From NCBI GenBank assembly GCA_963932465.1, contig OZ010788.1, positions 665,964,484 through 666,028,483 on the forward strand: a DNA stretch of 64,000 nucleotides. Reading direction: 5' to 3'. Shown one piece after another: positions 62,791 through 64,000 of the stretch; the stretch's first letter is position 1, and each line of letters opens with the position of its first letter. The notes under the pieces were generated by a model. That model was not told the DNA's origin. It did not search any database and worked only from the letters and a program-made list of their open reading frames with translations. The position numbers were made by a program, and so were the translations under genes. This stretch comes from Maratus speciosus. Lineage: Eukaryota > Arthropoda > Arachnida > Araneae > Salticidae.

Positions 62791-63084
62791 CTGAAAAGAA
62801 AGAAATACAAATCTATTAACGTTTTGAAACAAAATTTAAGTCAAATAACGAGAAAGGATAATTAATAGATAATTGAAAGCATTAAATAAACTATAGCTAT
62901 GCATCAATGCAATGAAGAAATTAATTTTGATTAATCTTCAATTTCATGAATCGATTTTAAAAAAAAAACGCCAGTTTTTCTTGAGAAAGAAATGAATACA
63001 AATATTTTCATTTTCAATTGCAGATAACTTTGAAAGTGTCTAAAAATATTCATTTTGATTGCAGAAATATTTAGAATTTTATTA

Positions 63085-63235
63085 CATAACTGCCAACTTT
63101 TACGCTTTTCTGCTACCACTAAAATTTAATAGAAATCTTTGCATTGTTTAATCGTGAGATTTCGACGATTAAATAAGACAATATTTACTATAAAATTTTA
63201 GTGCTAGGAAGAAAGAGTAAAAGTTGGCAGCTATG
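63085..63235. mobile_element. CATAGCTGCCAACTTTTACG-type MITE
   Basis: 151 bp, CATAACTGCCAACTTTTACG / AGTAAAAGTTGGCAGCTATG; inner CTACCACTAAAATTTAATAG / ATAAAATTTTAGTGCTAG; centre GTTTAATCGTGAGATT then GACGATTAAATAAGAC. The cleanest uninterrupted example of the core in this window. Confidence 0.88.
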
Positions 63236-63336
63236 TTATTATGTTTTGTTTAACTTGAATACTGAAATAAATAAAATCACTCTATATATATTACGAATCA
63301 AACACATGTCCGTTAGTAAAGCTGACGCCATGTCGG

Positions 63337-63450
63337 TGCTAGAGATGAGACGGGCTCAGCCCGAGTCCGATCCCGGGCCCGCCACGGGCTCGGGCTCTAT
63401 TTTTATTCTAGCCTTCGGGCTCGGGCGGGCTCGGGCTCGTTCTTTCTGAA
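63337..63450. mobile_element. GC-rich GGGCTCGGGC island, possible hAT-type end
   Basis: CTAGAGATGAGACGGGCTC followed by CCGGGCCCG and repeated GGGCTCGGGC in an otherwise AT-rich stretch. TAGAGATG plus CCGGGCCCG runs resemble the ends of some hAT elements, but no partner end is visible, so this is tentative. Confidence 0.4.
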
Positions 63451-64000
63451 ACCGGAAAACTATATTTATTTATGTATAGAAAAGATTGAAAGAACTTTTT
63501 TCCCCGTTTAAAATTACTTTTCAAGTCTTTTCAATGTTATTTAGATCAAAATGAAGGGGTAACAAAAATCGTGTTTATTTATTTTAGTATTCGATTGCTG
63601 TTTCAAAAGAAAATTTGTGATGTTTTCAGATTTATGTGTACGGCATTTTCGACGACGATCAATTAATATGGCGCCAATCAAAACAAACACAAGCAATGAA
63701 TTTGTTTTTATTAGGATTTTCGTTTGTGACAGAAGATATTTTTTAATCCGATCGTTTATTTATTTTTTATTTAGTTATCTAACACAAAGAGAATGTTTTC
63801 TTCGATTTTTAGTAGACCAGAATTAGCTTGAGGTTTGCAAATTATTTAACCTTATATTTGCGCATGAGTCATAATCATTCTTCATATGAAAATAACTTTA
63901 CTGGGTATTATATCTATTTGTCATGAACTCTGCTCATGCTAAGGACTATGTTACGAGATCACTTTGCTTCGTAAGTAAATATAATTACTTTATTATTTCG

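Larger units (their letters stand above)
54308..62702 (-). other. Sema2 intron, 8.4 kb
   Basis: Contents listed separately. 57610-58340, 59060-59790, 59980-60450 and 61900-62700 contain nothing I can name beyond a weak 140-bp direct repeat near 59438 and 59580 and a C run near 62512. Confidence 0.6.
62791..64000 (-). other. Sema2 intron upstream of the first visible exon
   Basis: Contains one MITE (63085-63235) and a GC-rich patch; I found no signal-peptide exon or promoter. Confidence 0.6.

Noticed and set aside
58234..61989. Several 60-99 codon frames that recur between copies A, B and C
   Set aside because: They recur only because the 715-bp repeat recurs; starts, stops and frames differ among copies, with no conserved protein.

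Overview
This window looks like one long intronic stretch of an animal nuclear genome. It is AT-rich, its genes have spliceosomal introns of 1-13 kb, and it is crowded with short non-autonomous DNA transposons. The only host gene I can support is on the minus strand: a class 2 (secreted) semaphorin, Sema2. Ten coding exons (62703-62790, 54256-54307, 41024-41086, 36642-36749, 25577-25682, 14626-14790, 13386-13507, 7306-7414, 4954-5014, 1822-2162) join in frame to 404 continuous residues of sema domain, all with GT-AG splice sites. The signal-peptide exon lies beyond 64000. The rest of the sema domain, the PSI and Ig domains and the stop lie before position 1. The protein resembles arthropod Sema2. 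An arthropod with large introns, possibly a chelicerate such as a spider, is my inference and is not proven by the window.

Everything else is repeats. The dominant class is about 25 elements bounded by TTAA whose ends begin TTAACCC, as in piggyBac-type transposons; most are 195-240 bp and a second class is 515-528 bp. Several end (cap) types recur: CAGGGGCAAG, CCGGCGC, CTCTCGCTGCGC and CATTTAAGGG. Elements with TA-flanked mariner/pogo-type ends, with CAGGGTTCG or CAGGGCTG ends, and one hAT-like element with an 8-bp target duplication carry a similar inner palindrome (CACCAG...CTGGTG around a GCCTTATTTAAT-like centre). In most TTAA elements one end also carries, about 18-45 bp inside the TTAA, a short hairpin whose stem differs from copy to copy while the sequence on both sides is conserved. 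That variable-hairpin, shared-core architecture is the most interesting thing in the window.

By region: 1-14.8 kb holds the five downstream exons, several nested TTAA/TA elements, a mariner remnant (12092-12645) and diverged intronic tandem repeats. 14.8-25.6 kb holds two palindromic TA elements or close neighbours of them, a solo LTR with a 5-bp target duplication (16214-16621), a pogo/Tigger remnant (20334-21022) and a non-LTR retrotransposon gag pseudogene inserted in a TTAA element (22795-24689). 25.7-41 kb has nested and fold-back elements, a tRNA-derived SINE head and tandem arrays. 41-54 kb has a dispersed repeat carrying three nested elements (46757-48665). 54-62.7 kb has back-to-back TTAA elements, a 118-bp minisatellite and three copies of a 715-bp repeat, two of them forming a 1.4-kb palindrome (60458-61898).

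Apart from Sema2 there are no functional genes. The coding traces of mariner, pogo and gag are broken. No recognised element overlaps a Sema2 exon or splice site.
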